Positions 54,228 through 62,088 of a DNA stretch of 64,000 nt are shown here, piece by piece. Position 1 is the stretch's first letter; the number at the start of each line of letters is the position of its first letter. The position numbers and the translations under genes were made by a program. The notes below the pieces were generated by a model, which saw only the letters and a program-made list of their open reading frames with translations, was not told the DNA's origin and searched no databases. The DNA is taken from assembly GCF_017798165.1 (NCBI RefSeq), contig NZ_CP059068.1:1426001-1490000 (forward strand). The letters are read 5' to 3'. The stretch comes from Rhodoferax sp. AJA081-3 (GTDB taxonomy: Bacteria > Pseudomonadota > Gammaproteobacteria > Burkholderiales > Burkholderiaceae_C).

Positions 54228-55202
54228 CTATTCGTTGCGGATGCCCTGGCGGGTAATCACGCCCGCCAGCAGCGACGCATCCTGGCGCATGCGGTTGGCC
54301 AAGCCCTCAGGCGACGAACCCACCACCTGCCAGCCTTGGGCAAACAGGCGCTGGCGCATCTCGGGGCTGCGCACGATTGCACTGACCAGCACCGCCAGTT
54401 TGTTGACCACAGCGGCTGGCGTTGCGGCCGGCACTGCCAAGGCATTCCACACTTCCAGGTCCACACCTTGTATGCCCAGCTCGGCCAGGCTGGGCAACTC
54501 TGGCACCAGGGTGCTGCGCCCGGCCGATGTGACCGCGATGGCCTTCAGGCGACCGGCTTGCACCTGCGGCATGGCCAGCCCCGGTGGCAAGAGCGCCAGT
54601 TGGATCTGGCCGCCCAGCATGGCATTGACCACCTGCGGGTTACCAGGGTATGGCACATGCACCGGGCTTATGCCTGTCTTGGCCTTCAGCAACTCCATGC
54701 CCAGATGCGCCACCGTGCCTTGACCGGGTGTGCCGTAGCTCCAGGTATTGCCGGCCTGCAAACCTGTGCGAACAAACTCTTGGGGCGTACCTGCATAACT
54801 GGCCGGCACCGCCAGCACCAGCGGTGCCGTGGCCACCAGCGACACGGGCTGCAAATCCTTGAACGGGTCGTAGGGCGTCTTGGGGTTGAGCAGCTTGGCA
54901 ATGGTGAGGTTGCCGTTGATCATCAGACCCAGCGTGTGGCCATCGGTCGCCTTGGCAACCAGGTCGGCCGCAATATTGCCGCTGGCGCCGGGCCGGTTGT
55001 CCACCACCACCGGCTGGCCCAGCGCCTTGGACAGGGGCTCGGCCAAGGCCCGCGCGGTCAGGTCCGGGCTGGAGCCACCAGGGAAACCCACCACCAGGCG
55101 GATAGGTTTGCTGGGCCAGGGCGGCGGCGTGGCCACTGCGCCCGAAGCCTGCGCCGCGGCCAGACCGCCCAGCGCCAGGAATGTACGTCGCACTATCGTC
55201 AT
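54228..55202 (-). CDS. Tripartite tricarboxylate transporter substrate-binding protein (Bug family)
   Basis: The product is 324 residues from the ATG at 55202 (GAGGAAA upstream). The leader MTIVRRTFLALGGLAAAQAS has a twin-arginine-like RRTFL and signal features. Bug family motifs follow: WPSKPIRLVVGFPGGSSPDL, QPVVVDNRPGASGNIAADLV and GMELLKAKTGISPVHVPY. These periplasmic proteins bind carboxylates or aromatic acids and are very numerous in Burkholderiales. No TctAB membrane genes are adjacent. Co-directional with the FAD monooxygenase, 17 bases apart. Confidence 0.92.
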   Translation of the reverse strand: MTIVRRTFLALGGLAAAQASGAVATPPPWPSKPIRLVVGFPGGSSPDLTARALAEPLSKALGQPVVVDNRPGASGNIAADLVAKATDGHTLGLMINGNLTIAKLLNPKTPYDPFKDLQPVSLVATAPLVLAVPASYAGTPQEFVRTGLQAGNTWSYGTPGQGTVAHLGMELLKAKTGISPVHVPYPGNPQVVNAMLGGQIQLALLPPGLAMPQVQAGRLKAIAVTSAGRSTLVPELPSLAELGIQGVDLEVWNALAVPAATPAAVVNKLAVLVSAIVRSPEMRQRLFAQGWQVVGSSPEGLANRMRQDASLLAGVITRQGIRNE

Positions 55203-55219
55203 ATCGGTCTGTTTCCTCG

Positions 55220-56407
55220 TTATCCGCGGTAGAGCCAGGGCACATCCAGCAGGCGTTCGCCCAGCAGGCGCATGGACACATCGCGCCCCCAGCGCACCAG
55301 GCCCGTGGCATGAAAAATCCGCCCGTTGCGGATAGAGCGGGCCTGCACGCGCGCATTGCGTTGCCAACGCTGCTGTGCGTAATGTTGAAGCCGTTGTGCC
55401 ATGGGCAAGCCGCTCTCGGCCAACACACGCTGCAGGCAAGCCGCATCCTCCAGGGCCATGCCCGCGCCCTGCGCCATATAGGGCCGCATGGGGTGGGCTG
55501 CATCACCCAACAGTGCCACGCGGCCTTGCGCCTGCTCATGTGCACCGGCCATAGGAGTGCGATCACACAAGGCCCACAAACGCCAGGTCTGGATCGCGGC
55601 CACCAAGTCCTGTAACGGGCGGCAGGTGTTGCCCAATGCGGTTTGCAAATCGCGGGTGTGGGTGGCGTGGTCCCAGTCCTGCACGTCGCCACCGTCGGCC
55701 ACCGCACCTTCCACAATGGCCACCACATTGAGCCATTCACCACCGCGCACGGGGTACTGCACCACATGCAGCTTGGGACCCAACCAGACGGTGACCTCCT
55801 GGCCGCGCAGGGCCGCCGGCAGATCGCTCTGCGGAACCATCGCGCGGTAGGCCAGGTGCCCCGTCACGCGCGGTGGTGCATCATGCAGCAGTTGCTGGCG
55901 CACGCTGCTCCACAAGCCGTCGGCACCCACCAGCGCCTGACCCTGCAGTTGCAATCCGTCTGCGGTCTGCGCCTGCACCCCGCTGCCTGTATCGACAAAG
56001 GACTCCAGACGCTGGCCCACATGCAAGGCCGTGCTGCCCTGCTGCACCACTGCACTGAGCAATACACGGTGCAGGTCGGCGCGGTGGATGGTGGCATAGG
56101 GCGCACCGTACAGTGCGCGTGTGCGTTCGCCCAAGCGCAGGCTTCCAAGCTCGTCAGCGTTAGCCGCCGAGCGCACACGCAACACATCCGGAAAAGCCGC
56201 TACCTGCTTCAACGCCTGCTCCAGCCCCCAGCCCTGCAACACCCGCACCACGTTGGGCCCCATCTGTATGCCCGCCCCCACCTCGCCAAACGCTGGCGCG
56301 CGCTCCACCAGTTGCACGGCCCAACCGGCACGCGAGCAGGCCAGCGCAGCGGCCAGGCCACCAATACCGCCACCGGCGATCAGAATCTGTTGGTCGTCTT
56401 CTTGCAT
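55220..56407 (-). CDS. FAD-dependent aromatic-ring monooxygenase family protein
   Basis: The product is 395 residues from the ATG at 56407. It has the Rossmann GxGxxG in LIAGGGIGGLAAALACSRAG, the DG motif in ALVGADGLWSSVRQQLL and GDAAHPMRPYMAQGAGMALEDA. Closest family types are salicylate 1-monooxygenase and 3-hydroxybenzoate 6-hydroxylase, which hydroxylate aromatic acids using NAD(P)H. Pairing with a Bug-type binding protein suggests uptake and oxidation of an aromatic acid; the substrate is not determined. Confidence 0.88.
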   Translation of the reverse strand: MQEDDQQILIAGGGIGGLAAALACSRAGWAVQLVERAPAFGEVGAGIQMGPNVVRVLQGWGLEQALKQVAAFPDVLRVRSAANADELGSLRLGERTRALYGAPYATIHRADLHRVLLSAVVQQGSTALHVGQRLESFVDTGSGVQAQTADGLQLQGQALVGADGLWSSVRQQLLHDAPPRVTGHLAYRAMVPQSDLPAALRGQEVTVWLGPKLHVVQYPVRGGEWLNVVAIVEGAVADGGDVQDWDHATHTRDLQTALGNTCRPLQDLVAAIQTWRLWALCDRTPMAGAHEQAQGRVALLGDAAHPMRPYMAQGAGMALEDAACLQRVLAESGLPMAQRLQHYAQQRWQRNARVQARSIRNGRIFHATGLVRWGRDVSMRLLGERLLDVPWLYRG

Positions 56408-56553
56408 GGCTGTATTGTCATCGCTGCGCACGGCAAATGCGGGTTCGAGCCGACGAGCTGGGCTATAGTGCGGCGCTCAAGAGTGGTTCCCGCTACGTAC
56501 CCGTATACCAACACACAGCAGCACGCCGTCGAACCAATCCGAAGGGCGCACCA

Positions 56554-56865
56554 ATGAAACATAAACTGTCCGAACAGATAACCCGCCAATACAGGACTTA
56601 TGGGCTAATGGGCGGCGTTGCGATAGGTCTCTTGACTGGAATTTTGGTTAGCGGGCCTCATTTTCAGGAGTGGCCCGTTAGCCGTTCCCTAATCTTTATT
56701 CTTTGCTCTGCTGCAGGAGGGGCCGTGATAGGTTGGACATTCCTGGCAATCATTATTGGATTCATGGGTGGCGGATTTTCTACCAACTCAGAGCTTTTGC
56801 GGGACGAAGATCAGTTGGACGATGAGAGGCAGGCGCGGTCAGCTACAAGCGACAACGATGTCTGA
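56554..56865 (+). CDS. Hypothetical small membrane protein
   Basis: The product is 103 residues from the ATG at 56554 (MKHKLSEQITRQYRTYGLMG). Two hydrophobic helices lie near residues 17-35 and 45-75, with an acidic, charged C-terminal tail. The gene is less GC-rich than its surroundings. Its stop overlaps the ATG of the next gene (TGATG), implying coupled translation with the DUF2007/calcium-motif protein. Confidence 0.7.
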   Translation: MKHKLSEQITRQYRTYGLMGGVAIGLLTGILVSGPHFQEWPVSRSLIFILCSAAGGAVIGWTFLAIIIGFMGGGFSTNSELLRDEDQLDDERQARSATSDNDV

Positions 56866-57692
56866 TGACCACCACATCCACGAATACATTCATGAAAACA
56901 CTGTACGAAGCATCGAGTGCTGTTGAAGGCCATATGCTGCAGGACCTCCTCCGGCAGGAGGGAGTATCCGCAAGGCTTGACGGCGCATTCCTGCAAGGCG
57001 CAATGGGCGGGTTGCCCGCATCCGGGCTTGTTCGCCTAGTCGTTGACGAAGCCGACTACGAAAATGGCCGAGCGATTATTAAACGCTGGGAAGCCGCAGA
57101 GCCTGTGGCCCAGCCAACCCCACTTGCCGCGCGGAAATCATCTGGCCGATTAGTCGCTGCTTTGATGGGAGTGCTCATCGGCGCTGCGGGGACCTATGCC
57201 TTTCTGCGATCACCGGTGTCCGTCAATGGCATTGACCACGACCGGGATGGCATCCTCGACGAGCAGTGGACGTTTTCACCAAGTGGTGCACCCGTCGGGT
57301 CCCAGATGGACCGAAACCTGGATGGCAAAATCGACTATCTCCTTCACTACGATCAGCGCGGGCACATCGAGTCAGCGGAGGGCGACGATGACTTTAATGG
57401 CAAGTTCGAATCCAGGTATCGCTTCCGCTTCGGCAATGTGGAAACCAGTGAAATCGATACGGATGCCGATGGATTTCCAGACATGCATTCCTATTTCAAA
57501 AGCGGGGTGCTTGTTACGACAAAGTACCTCAACCCAAAGACCGGTCTGCCACTGCGCGTGGAGCACTTCCACATTGGACGGGTTGCCTTCTCCGAAGTTG
57601 ATTCCAACCGGGATGGCAAGTTAGACAAACGCCTGACCTACTCAGTCAGTGGGGAAGTTACCCAAACCGAAGACATGGCCCCATCCAAATAG
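56865..57692 (+). CDS. DUF2007 protein with transmembrane helix and DxDxDG repeat domain
   Basis: The 275-residue protein has three parts. Residues about 10-77 are a DUF2007 (putative signal-transducing) domain (LYEASSAVEGHMLQDLLRQE). A single helix lies near 95-115. The exposed C-terminal part repeats a 24-25-residue unit, each with an EF-loop-like DxDxDG: DHDRDG (124), DRNLDG (149), DDDFNG (174), DTDADG (198) and DSNRDG (246), with a degenerate unit near 222-229. This suggests a calcium-binding repeat domain outside the membrane. The combination is not one I recognise as a named family. Confidence 0.8.
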   Translation: MTTTSTNTFMKTLYEASSAVEGHMLQDLLRQEGVSARLDGAFLQGAMGGLPASGLVRLVVDEADYENGRAIIKRWEAAEPVAQPTPLAARKSSGRLVAALMGVLIGAAGTYAFLRSPVSVNGIDHDRDGILDEQWTFSPSGAPVGSQMDRNLDGKIDYLLHYDQRGHIESAEGDDDFNGKFESRYRFRFGNVETSEIDTDADGFPDMHSYFKSGVLVTTKYLNPKTGLPLRVEHFHIGRVAFSEVDSNRDGKLDKRLTYSVSGEVTQTEDMAPSK

Positions 57693-57787
57693 TGTTGCAT
57701 GGCTTTGTTGTGCCAGCTATCACTTTGCTTGGATTCGTCCTCTTGGCCATCATCGTCGCAGCAGCGTGGTTTACGCTTCCCACTTGA
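57692..57787 (+). CDS. Possible 31-residue membrane peptide
   Basis: A GTG overlapping the previous stop (TAGTG) opens a frame MLHGFVVPAITLLGFVLLA and onward, ending in TGA at 57785-57787. It is almost one hydrophobic helix. Translational coupling to the upstream gene is plausible, but there is no independent support. Confidence 0.35.
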   Translation: MLHGFVVPAITLLGFVLLAIIVAAAWFTLPT

Positions 57788-57843
57788 TACGTTTCGTAGG
57801 CGCACCGCTCTTTAACAACAACCGGAAAAAACAAGACCAAAAC

Positions 57844-58308
57844 ATGCTTACACCCGAAGTTCACGCCGCCATGGAACGCAGCATGCTCTGCTGGTTCGCC
57901 ACGGTCAGCGAAGCGGGGCAACCCAATGTCTCCCCGAAAGAGGTCTTTGCACCCTTCGATGCCGAGCACCTGGTCATCGCCAACATCGCCTCACCCAACA
58001 GTGTGCGCAACGTGTTGTCCAACCCCAGTGTGTGTGTCAGCTTCGTTGATATCTTTGTGCAAAAGGGTTTCAAGATCGTTGGCACGGCCCACAACATTGG
58101 GCGCCACGCCAGCGACTACGCGCATTGGGTAGGCCCGCTGCAGGCCAAGGCCGGAACACGTTTTACGATACACAGTGTGCTGGTGGTCAAGGTCCTGTCG
58201 ATCGAACCCATTCTCGCCCCCAGTTATCGGCTGTATCCCGAGGAAACGACCGAAGAGTCCCAGATCGCGTCTGCCATGCATGCGTACGGGGTTCGACCCG
58301 CACCATGA
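57844..58308 (+). CDS. Pyridoxamine 5-phosphate oxidase-like FMN-binding protein
   Basis: The product is 154 residues from the ATG at 57844 (MLTPEVHAAMERSMLCWFAT). It has the split-barrel PNPOx fold pattern: VSEAGQPNVSPKEVFAP, VIANIASPNSVRNVLSNPSV and VSFVDIFVQKGFKIVGTA. Members bind FMN or F420 and act as small flavin oxidoreductases; this one is too short and divergent to be PdxH. Its stop overlaps the ATG of the next gene (ATGA). Confidence 0.85.
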   Translation: MLTPEVHAAMERSMLCWFATVSEAGQPNVSPKEVFAPFDAEHLVIANIASPNSVRNVLSNPSVCVSFVDIFVQKGFKIVGTAHNIGRHASDYAHWVGPLQAKAGTRFTIHSVLVVKVLSIEPILAPSYRLYPEETTEESQIASAMHAYGVRPAP

Positions 58309-58958
58309 ACGTACGACGGCGTTCAAGCCAGGCCAGCGTGGGCCTGGTGGTATTGGGTTTGCATCTGGCTGGTTTTTTGGCATGGTGGACTGTGGGGCAG
58401 CACAACATGCGCCTGGTACGGACCAGCGCACGGCTTCCGTCCATTTCCGTCTGGTTGCCCGAGCCTGCAAAGCCTGCTACAGAGCAGCCGCGCCGACCAC
58501 CCATCCAACAAGACCCGACGGACGCCACGCGCCCACGCGACGCCAACAAACCGGCAGACCCCACCCACGCAACAGACCTTGCAACCGCGCCTGCGTCCAA
58601 CGGCGCCACCCTGCCAGTGGAAGCCAGTGGGCCCGTCGAGGCACCTGCAACGTCACACCCCGCACTCAACCTGAACCTGTCGCGCAAAGACATACTCTCC
58701 AACGCACCCCGCAGCTTTGCAGAGCAGTCTCCGTTCCGGGGGCGCTTGCCCAAAACCGTGGAGCGGCAAATTGCCAGCGCAGCAGCCGAGACCGGGCCGT
58801 GGACGGAAGAGCGTGTTGACAACGATCGCATCCGCTTTCGCCGTGGCAACACCTGCGTGATGATGCAGCGCCCGCGGGCAGCGAGTATTGACCCATTTAG
58901 CGAAGCAGCAGGTCGTATCCCTTGGCGGAGTTCGGAGCCGGAAGAATGCACCGACTAG
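58305..58958 (+). CDS. Hypothetical single-helix protein with Pro-rich region
   Basis: The product is 217 residues from the ATG at 58305. One N-terminal helix (VGLVVLGLHLAGFLAWWTVG) is followed by a Pro/Thr/Ala-rich linker and a C-terminal globular part with a Cys (RRGNTCVMMQRP). The layout is like a TonB-type or membrane-anchored periplasmic protein, but there is no recognised TonB C-terminal domain. Function unknown. Confidence 0.72.
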   Translation: MNVRRRSSQASVGLVVLGLHLAGFLAWWTVGQHNMRLVRTSARLPSISVWLPEPAKPATEQPRRPPIQQDPTDATRPRDANKPADPTHATDLATAPASNGATLPVEASGPVEAPATSHPALNLNLSRKDILSNAPRSFAEQSPFRGRLPKTVERQIASAAAETGPWTEERVDNDRIRFRRGNTCVMMQRPRAASIDPFSEAAGRIPWRSSEPEECTD

Positions 58959-58964
58959 GCTCTC

Positions 58965-59024
58965 ATTTACTCCTATTTTTGTAGCGACAGCTATATAGCC
59001 GACGGGGGCTACAGGCCAATTCTT
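58965..59024 (+). repeat. Dispersed GGGGGCTA repeat, intergenic copy
   Basis: TTTACTCCTATTTTTGTAGC, GACAGCTATATAGCC, then GACGGGGGCTACAGGCCAAT. It lies between the Pro-rich membrane protein gene and the next exported protein gene. Confidence 0.75.
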
Positions 59025-59092
59025 CATATAAGACTAACCCTAGACGGGCTTTTTGACGGTTTGAAGCTGCAGGCACGGCGCAGAATCCGTCC

Positions 59093-59776
59093 ATGCCACG
59101 CATCCCCTCTATTGCCCACGCTCTCACGCTCTGCGCCCTGGCGCTGCTGTGTCTGCCACCCATGGCCACTGCGGCCGAGAAGCTCAAGACTGTCGTCGTG
59201 CGCCAGGCGCTGCTGGACCTGACCGTAGAACTGCGCCAGGTCAAAGAAGGCGAAGAAGACCAAGACAACCCTGAGGCCAGCGGCGGCGCCTACACCGTGG
59301 GCACCGCCAACCGCGCGGTGGACTTTGCGCCGCAGCAGGTGCGGGTGCGCAATGGCGAAAAGGCCAGCCTGCAGATCAACCAGTCCATGCCCATGCAGTG
59401 GGTGCAAAAGATCGAATCACAAAGCGCCACGCTCAGCGCAGCGGGCACCTCGGCCAGCAGCAATTCCGGTGGGGTGACGCAGGCGGTAACGTGGATGGAA
59501 TCGGGCCAAAGCCTCACAGTCAAGCCCCAGTGGCCGGGTGGCAAGCTACCAGTCAAGATTGAGATTGAGGTGCAGTCCTCCGCCGTGGATGAGCGCACCA
59601 GCGCAGACCTGCCCGCCACCCAGCGCCAGCGCTACACCAGCACGGTCAGCGCCCCGCTGAACCGGTGGGTCACCATTGCCAGCAGCGGCAAACCGGCTCG
59701 GGCGGGCAGCTACAGCAGCGCCGGCAGCAGTGACGGGCGGCGGCTGATGCAGATCCGCGTGTCACGCGAGCCATAA
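59093..59776 (+). CDS. Hypothetical exported protein
   Basis: The product is 227 residues with a signal peptide (MPRIPSIAHALTLCALALLC) cleaved near ATAAEK. The mature part is beta-rich with QVRVRNGEKASLQINQSMPM and a Ser-rich loop, somewhat like secretin or type II secretion-associated domains (the N-terminal KTVVVRQALLDLTVELRQV resembles a repeat of NolW type), but the assignment is weak. It converges on the Crp/Fnr gene. Confidence 0.7.
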   Translation: MPRIPSIAHALTLCALALLCLPPMATAAEKLKTVVVRQALLDLTVELRQVKEGEEDQDNPEASGGAYTVGTANRAVDFAPQQVRVRNGEKASLQINQSMPMQWVQKIESQSATLSAAGTSASSNSGGVTQAVTWMESGQSLTVKPQWPGGKLPVKIEIEVQSSAVDERTSADLPATQRQRYTSTVSAPLNRWVTIASSGKPARAGSYSSAGSSDGRRLMQIRVSREP

Positions 59777-59781
59777 CAGCT

Positions 59782-60486
59782 TTACAAACAGAGCTCGCGC
59801 AGCGCGGCCAGGTCCACAATCTCCAGCGCACCGCGGTGCACGCGGATCAGGTCACGGGCTTTGAGGTCATTGAGTATCTGGTTGGTCGTCTGGCGCGACA
59901 CTCCAATCATCAGCGCCAACTGCTCCTGGGTGATGGCCAGCGCCCGGCGCGAGCTGCCTTCGTCCGCGCCCTGACCATAACCCTGGGCCATCTGCACCAG
60001 GCGGCGCATCACACGCACCGCCGCAGGCAGCACCGCCTGCTCTTCCATATTGATAAAGGCCATGCGCAGCTTGTCGGCCATCAGTAAGGCCAGGTCGCGC
60101 CAGTACTCCGGGTGGGCCTGCAGCCAGGCCTGCAAGGCCTCATGTGGCACCTGCAGCAGCGTGCTGGGCTCGGCGGCGTGGGCGTCGTGGGTGCGGGTGG
60201 ATCCGTCAAACACCGAAATCTCGGCAAACCAGGTGGGGGGCGTCAACAGTATCAACAATGCCTCGCGTGTATCGTGGCGCGCATCGACCAGACCCGATAT
60301 GCGGATGGACCCACGCACCAGCGCATACAGGCCACAGGGCGGGCCACCGCGCAAAAACAGCGCATCACCCGTCTGCAACTGGCGCAGTTTGGCCATATCC
60401 AGCAGCGCGGTAGAAAAGGCCACGGGCAACTGGGCAAACCAGCGGCCCGCGCGCAGGGTCGGCAAGTAGGCGGCGAGATCAGGCAT
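59782..60486 (-). CDS. Crp/Fnr family transcriptional regulator
   Basis: The 234-residue protein has an N-terminal cyclic-nucleotide-binding-type beta roll (residues about 20-130) and a C-terminal winged helix (ITQEQLALMIGVSRQTTNQI). No Fnr-type Cys cluster is present, so it is not an oxygen-sensing iron-sulphur member. Ligand unknown. The start codon lies in a 7-base triple repeat (60479-60499), so other starts are possible. Confidence 0.88.
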   Translation of the reverse strand: MPDLAAYLPTLRAGRWFAQLPVAFSTALLDMAKLRQLQTGDALFLRGGPPCGLYALVRGSIRISGLVDARHDTREALLILLTPPTWFAEISVFDGSTRTHDAHAAEPSTLLQVPHEALQAWLQAHPEYWRDLALLMADKLRMAFINMEEQAVLPAAVRVMRRLVQMAQGYGQGADEGSSRRALAITQEQLALMIGVSRQTTNQILNDLKARDLIRVHRGALEIVDLAALRELCL

Positions 60487-60499
60487 CAGGCATCAGGCA
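60479..60499 (-). repeat. 7-bp tandem triple repeat at the Crp/Fnr start codon
   Basis: On the minus strand three exact copies of TGCCTGA. Each unit boundary supplies an ATG, in successive frames. The annotated start is at 60486, and an upstream ATG at 60493 reads only Met-Pro-Asp-Ala before a stop. Confidence 0.8.
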
Positions 60500-60615
60500 A
60501 TGGGCATCAGGGTTAGCCCCAATCTGGCAAAACGGGTTGTGTCGGGTACTTGACAGACACCCAGTATGCATCGGCCAGATGATCACGGCATCGCCATTTA
60601 CCCGAGGCCACTGCC

Positions 60616-61149
60616 ATGAAAACCCTGACCGACCACCTGAGCCAGTACGCTGCCTACCACCAGGACAGCCGCAATGTCGCCACCCACTTTGTGGGCATTC
60701 CGATGATTGTGGTGGCGGTGGCCACGCTGCTATCGCGGCCCCTGTTGCTGGTGGGCGATGTGCCCTTGACGCTGGGTGCCATTGTGAGCCTGCTGAGCTG
60801 CCTGTTTTACCTGCGCCTGGACATACGTTTTGGCATCACCATGACACTGCTGATGGTCTTGTCTGTTGCGGCCGGTTACTGGTTTGCCGCGCAAGGCACC
60901 GCGGTCTGGCTCAGCGCCGGGGTGGGGCTGTTTGTCATCGGCTGGGCGTTCCAGTTTCTGGGCCACTACTACGAGGGCAAAAAACCGGCCTTTGTGGACG
61001 ACCTGTCGGGCCTGATCGTCGGCCCCCTGTTCCTGGTGGCCGAGGCAGCTTTCCACTTCCAAATGCGTTTGGAAGTCAAGGCCGCCATCGATGCACGCCT
61101 GGGCAAACAAGCCCAGCACCGCGGCAATCAAACGGTAGCCGCAGCGTGA
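60616..61149 (+). CDS. Mpo1-like (DUF962) membrane protein
   Basis: The 177-residue protein begins MKTLTDHLSQYAAYHQDSRN and has the family features HxxxxN (YHQDSRNVATHFVGIP) and FLGHYYEGKKPAF with several helices. Yeast Mpo1 is an iron-dependent dioxygenase in alpha-oxidation of 2-hydroxy fatty acids, using conserved histidines; these are present here. The stop overlaps the GTG of the BASS transporter gene. Confidence 0.88.
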   Translation: MKTLTDHLSQYAAYHQDSRNVATHFVGIPMIVVAVATLLSRPLLLVGDVPLTLGAIVSLLSCLFYLRLDIRFGITMTLLMVLSVAAGYWFAAQGTAVWLSAGVGLFVIGWAFQFLGHYYEGKKPAFVDDLSGLIVGPLFLVAEAAFHFQMRLEVKAAIDARLGKQAQHRGNQTVAAA

Positions 61150-62009
61150 CCAACCTCACCGCGATGCTGCCAACGCTGCTGTTGCTGGCGTTGGCGCTGG
61201 TGATGTTTGGCCTGGGCCTGTCCTTATCACTGGACGATTTCAAACGCCTGCGCGAGCACCCGCGCTCGGTGCTGCTGGCGCTGGGCTTGCAAACCCTGGT
61301 GCTACCGGCTGCAGCCTACGGGCTGATCCTGCTGTTTGGCATGGAGCCCGTGTTTGCGGTGGGCCTGATGCTGCTGGCCGCGTCGCCCGGCGGTGTGTCG
61401 GCCAATCTGTTCAGCCACTTGTTTGGCGGCAATGTGGCGATGAATATTTCGCTCACCGCCGTCAATACCGTGTTGTCCATCGCCAGCCTGCCGCTGATCG
61501 CCAACTGGGCTATTGCCACCTTTATGCAATCCGGCCAGGTGGTACCGCTGCAGTTTGGCAAGGTGCTGGAGGTGGTGGGCGTGATCCTGCTGCCCGTCAT
61601 CATTGGCATGGTGGTGCGGGTCAAGGCACCGGGTTTCAGCGAACGCATGGGCTCCCCCATGAAGCTGTTCAGCGCGCTGGTGCTGGCGGCGTTTGCGCTA
61701 TTGGCCATTGTTAAGGAATGGGCGGCATTGACGGCCTCGTTTGCGTCGCTGGGGCCGCTGGTGCTGGCGTTTAACCTGATCAGCCTGTTGGTGGGGTACT
61801 ACCTGTCGCGTGCGGCGGGACTGAACAAATCCATGTCCACCGCCATCAGTTTTGAGATTGGCATCCACAACTCCACACTGGCGATTTATGTGGCGCTGTC
61901 GGTGCTGGGCAATCTGCAGCTGGCTTTGCCAGCGGCGCTGTATTCGGTCAGCATGTATTTGACGGCCACGCTGTTTGGTCTGCTGGTGCTGCGGCGCAAG
62001 GGCGGTTGA
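61146..62009 (+). CDS. Bile acid:sodium symporter (BASS) family transporter
   Basis: The product is 287 residues from the GTG at 61146 (GTGA overlap). About nine hydrophobic helices and the BASS patterns LAASPGGVSANLFSHLFGGN and SFEIGIHNSTLAIYVALS are visible. Bacterial members take up organic anions such as pantoate or related compounds with sodium. The substrate is unknown here. Confidence 0.88.
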   Translation: MTNLTAMLPTLLLLALALVMFGLGLSLSLDDFKRLREHPRSVLLALGLQTLVLPAAAYGLILLFGMEPVFAVGLMLLAASPGGVSANLFSHLFGGNVAMNISLTAVNTVLSIASLPLIANWAIATFMQSGQVVPLQFGKVLEVVGVILLPVIIGMVVRVKAPGFSERMGSPMKLFSALVLAAFALLAIVKEWAALTASFASLGPLVLAFNLISLLVGYYLSRAAGLNKSMSTAISFEIGIHNSTLAIYVALSVLGNLQLALPAALYSVSMYLTATLFGLLVLRRKGG

Positions 62010-62088
62010 GAGTCACCTGCGTTATAGACACGGGCTTGGGGCCCATGCGTAAATGGCTTTTTCGCCACTTTGCGCCATGAGGACCCCC

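Noticed and set aside
56430..56470. GGTTCGAGCC resembling a tRNA T-arm near the FAD monooxygenase start
   Set aside because: No acceptor, D or anticodon stems can be drawn around it.
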